Below, piece by piece: positions 5,558 to 6,826 of a DNA stretch of 6,826 bases. This DNA comes from Pseudomonadota bacterium (lineage in GTDB: Bacteria > Pseudomonadota > Gammaproteobacteria > Xanthomonadales > Rhodanobacteraceae). The stretch spans positions 1 to 6,826 of the forward strand of contig JAJYMF010000088.1 in the NCBI GenBank assembly GCA_021787175.1, in the 5' to 3' direction. Made by a program: the position numbers and the translations under genes. Below the pieces are notes generated by a model, which searched no databases, was not told the origin of the DNA, and was given only the letters and a program-made list of their open reading frames with translations. Numbering within the stretch: position 1 is the stretch's first letter; each line of letters starts with the position of its first letter.

Positions 5558-5567
5558 CGACCGGTCG
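5558..5567. repeat. 10-bp perfect palindrome between convergent stops
   Basis: CGACCGGTCG is a perfect palindrome in the 30-bp gap between the dehydrogenase stop (5537) and the EAL gene stop (5568). It could form only a small hairpin, as a perfect palindrome leaves no loop, and there is no T-tract on either side. No convincing intrinsic terminator separates these convergent genes. Confidence 0.25.
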
Positions 5568-6826
5568 TCAAGTGCGCGCGCGGTCACGCCACAGCCGCTC
5601 GGCCGCTGCCGAAGTCATCGGACGGCCGAGCAGGAATCCCTGCGCATAGCGGCACCCGAGCCGCCGGATCACGTCGAGCTGATCCTGCCGCTCGATGCCT
5701 TCGGCGATCGCCGCGAGATCGAGCGCCGCAGCCAGGGCGATGATGCTCTGCACGATGCTCCGTGACTGCGGGCTCGTCTCCAGCCGTTCGGTGAACGACT
5801 TGTCGATCTTCAGCGCATCGACCGGCAGCCGGTGCAGGTAGCTCAGCGACGAGTAGCCGGTACCGAAATCGTCGACGTACAGCGCGATGCCCAGGGCCTT
5901 CAGCCGGGCCAGAAAGGCGATGCCGCTGTCGATGTCGGTGATCAGCTGGCTCTCGGTGATCTCCATCGCCAGCGTCACCCCCTCGAGCCGTCCGCCGAGT
6001 CCGGCAAGCAGTTTTCCCGCGCGCTCGGGGAAGCCGGGATCGCGCAGCTGCCAGGGCGAGATGTTCAGCGCGATGCGCAGGTTCGTCGCTCCGGTTCGCT
6101 GCCAGACATAGGCTTGTCGTGCGGCCGCGGCCAGCACCCATTCACCGATCGGGCCGATCAAACCGCTGTTCTCCGCCACCGGGATGAATTTCGCCGGCGG
6201 AATCTCGCCGAGGTCCGGGCTGGTCCAGCGCGCCAGCGCCTCGAAGCCGCGCAGCTGCCCAGATGCCACCTCGATGATCGGCTGGTAATGCAGCGAGAGT
6301 TCGCCGTTCTCGATGGCGTCGCGCAGGTACCGTTCCAGCTTGCGGTTTTCCTGCAGGGCGATATTGACTTCAGGTGCGAAAAACTGCAGCGGCGCCGCTG
6401 CCGCATCGCGCGCCGCCAGCAGGGCGACCTGTGCCTTGTCGAGCAGGGCCGCGGCCCGATCGCCATCCGCCGGAAACACGGACACGCCCGCGCACAGGCT
6501 CGGCAGGACGATTTCCGGATGCGCTTGCGCGGTGATGGCGCCGACGCGGTCGAGCATCTGCTGGCTGCGGCGTTGCGCGATGGCGAGACCGTCGAGATCG
6601 ACCAGGGCGATGGCGAAACGGGCGCCGGGCAGGCAGCCGACGACGTCGCCTTCGCGCAGCAGGGCGGCGATTTCGCGCCCGGTCTGCCGGAGAAAATCGG
6701 ATGTGGCGTGCCAGCCGATCTGGCTGGTGATGCGCTGGAAGCCCACGTCCAGCACGATCACCGCCAGTGACAGGCTGCGGCTGCGTGCACTCGCGATGGC
6801 GTATTCGAGGCGGTCTTCCAGCAGCG
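5568..6826 (-). CDS. GGDEF-EAL c-di-GMP protein, degenerate GGDEF and intact EAL (5' end outside window)
   Basis: The last 418 residues of a larger protein are visible; its start lies beyond the right edge, so sensory domains before the GGDEF cannot be seen. The GGDEF domain (visible residues 1 to about 150) begins LLEDRLEYAIASA. Its active-site loop reads PGARF (66-70) in place of GGDEF, and the GHxxGD region reads GWHATSD, so cyclase activity is unlikely. An RxxD (R57-D60, REGD) remains in the inhibitory-site position. The EAL domain (about 160-412) keeps the residues needed to hydrolyse c-di-GMP to pGpG: EAL (195-197) in FEALARW, N254, EITES (E288), DDFGTGYSSL (D318, D319), KIDKSF (K339), EGIE (E375, E378) and Q395 in QGFLLGRP. 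It is probably an active phosphodiesterase, with the GGDEF half as a possible regulatory nucleotide-binding module. Confidence 0.92.
   Translation of the reverse strand, partial: LLEDRLEYAIASARSRSLSLAVIVLDVGFQRITSQIGWHATSDFLRQTGREIAALLREGDVVGCLPGARFAIALVDLDGLAIAQRRSQQMLDRVGAITAQAHPEIVLPSLCAGVSVFPADGDRAAALLDKAQVALLAARDAAAAPLQFFAPEVNIALQENRKLERYLRDAIENGELSLHYQPIIEVASGQLRGFEALARWTSPDLGEIPPAKFIPVAENSGLIGPIGEWVLAAAARQAYVWQRTGATNLRIALNISPWQLRDPGFPERAGKLLAGLGGRLEGVTLAMEITESQLITDIDSGIAFLARLKALGIALYVDDFGTGYSSLSYLHRLPVDALKIDKSFTERLETSPQSRSIVQSIIALAAALDLAAIAEGIERQDQLDVIRRLGCRYAQGFLLGRPMTSAAAERLWRDRART

Noticed and set aside
1..6826. Defence island, prophage, secretion or biosynthetic cluster
   Set aside because: No nuclease, toxin-antitoxin, integrase, capsid, secretion ATPase or biosynthetic core gene is present; the genes are ordinary singletons or pairs.

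Overview
The window is very GC-rich (roughly 70%) bacterial chromosomal DNA. Protein types, codon bias and a GTAGCCCGGAT-type palindromic repeat suggest a gammaproteobacterium of the Xanthomonadales (a Lysobacter/Luteimonas/Rhodanobacter-like organism). That placement is inferred from recall of family features; no search was run. There are no tRNA, rRNA, CRISPR, integrase, transposase or phage genes. Seven genes are complete and one is cut by the right edge.

Left block (112-1729, all minus strand): a secreted glycine-rich protein of unknown function (1729-1289) sits 1 nt ahead of a GFA-type zinc protein (1287-886), so the two are probably co-transcribed. A hemolysin III/PAQR-type seven-helix membrane protein (789-112) follows, with its own candidate promoter. 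Bases 1-111 hold no gene, only small stem-loops.

Centre: a divergent intergenic region of 264 bp (1730-1993) separates the secreted protein from a plus-strand tandem-domain universal stress protein (1994-2818). This region is rich in inverted repeats and includes an arrangement that resembles a transcription attenuator. Downstream, the stress gene converges on a minus-strand M17 aminopeptidase (4364-2988). The 169-bp gap between their stops carries a two-armed REP-like palindrome (2850-2933) that could terminate both transcripts.

Right block: a small outer-membrane-type lipoprotein (4673-4443, minus) lies upstream of the aminopeptidase on the same strand. It is divergent from a short-chain dehydrogenase resembling the tropinone reductase group (4755-5537, plus), with overlapping back-to-back promoters in 81 bp. 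The dehydrogenase converges, 30 bp apart, on a c-di-GMP gene (5568 to beyond 6826, minus). That gene has a degenerate GGDEF domain followed by an EAL domain with its catalytic residues intact.

The genes look like ordinary housekeeping or accessory chromosomal genes and do not form one evident pathway. I see no clear novel multi-gene system. The points most worth checking are the attenuator-like leader before the stress protein, the REP-like element, the unrecognised secreted protein and its coupling to the GFA protein, and the degenerate GGDEF/intact EAL architecture.
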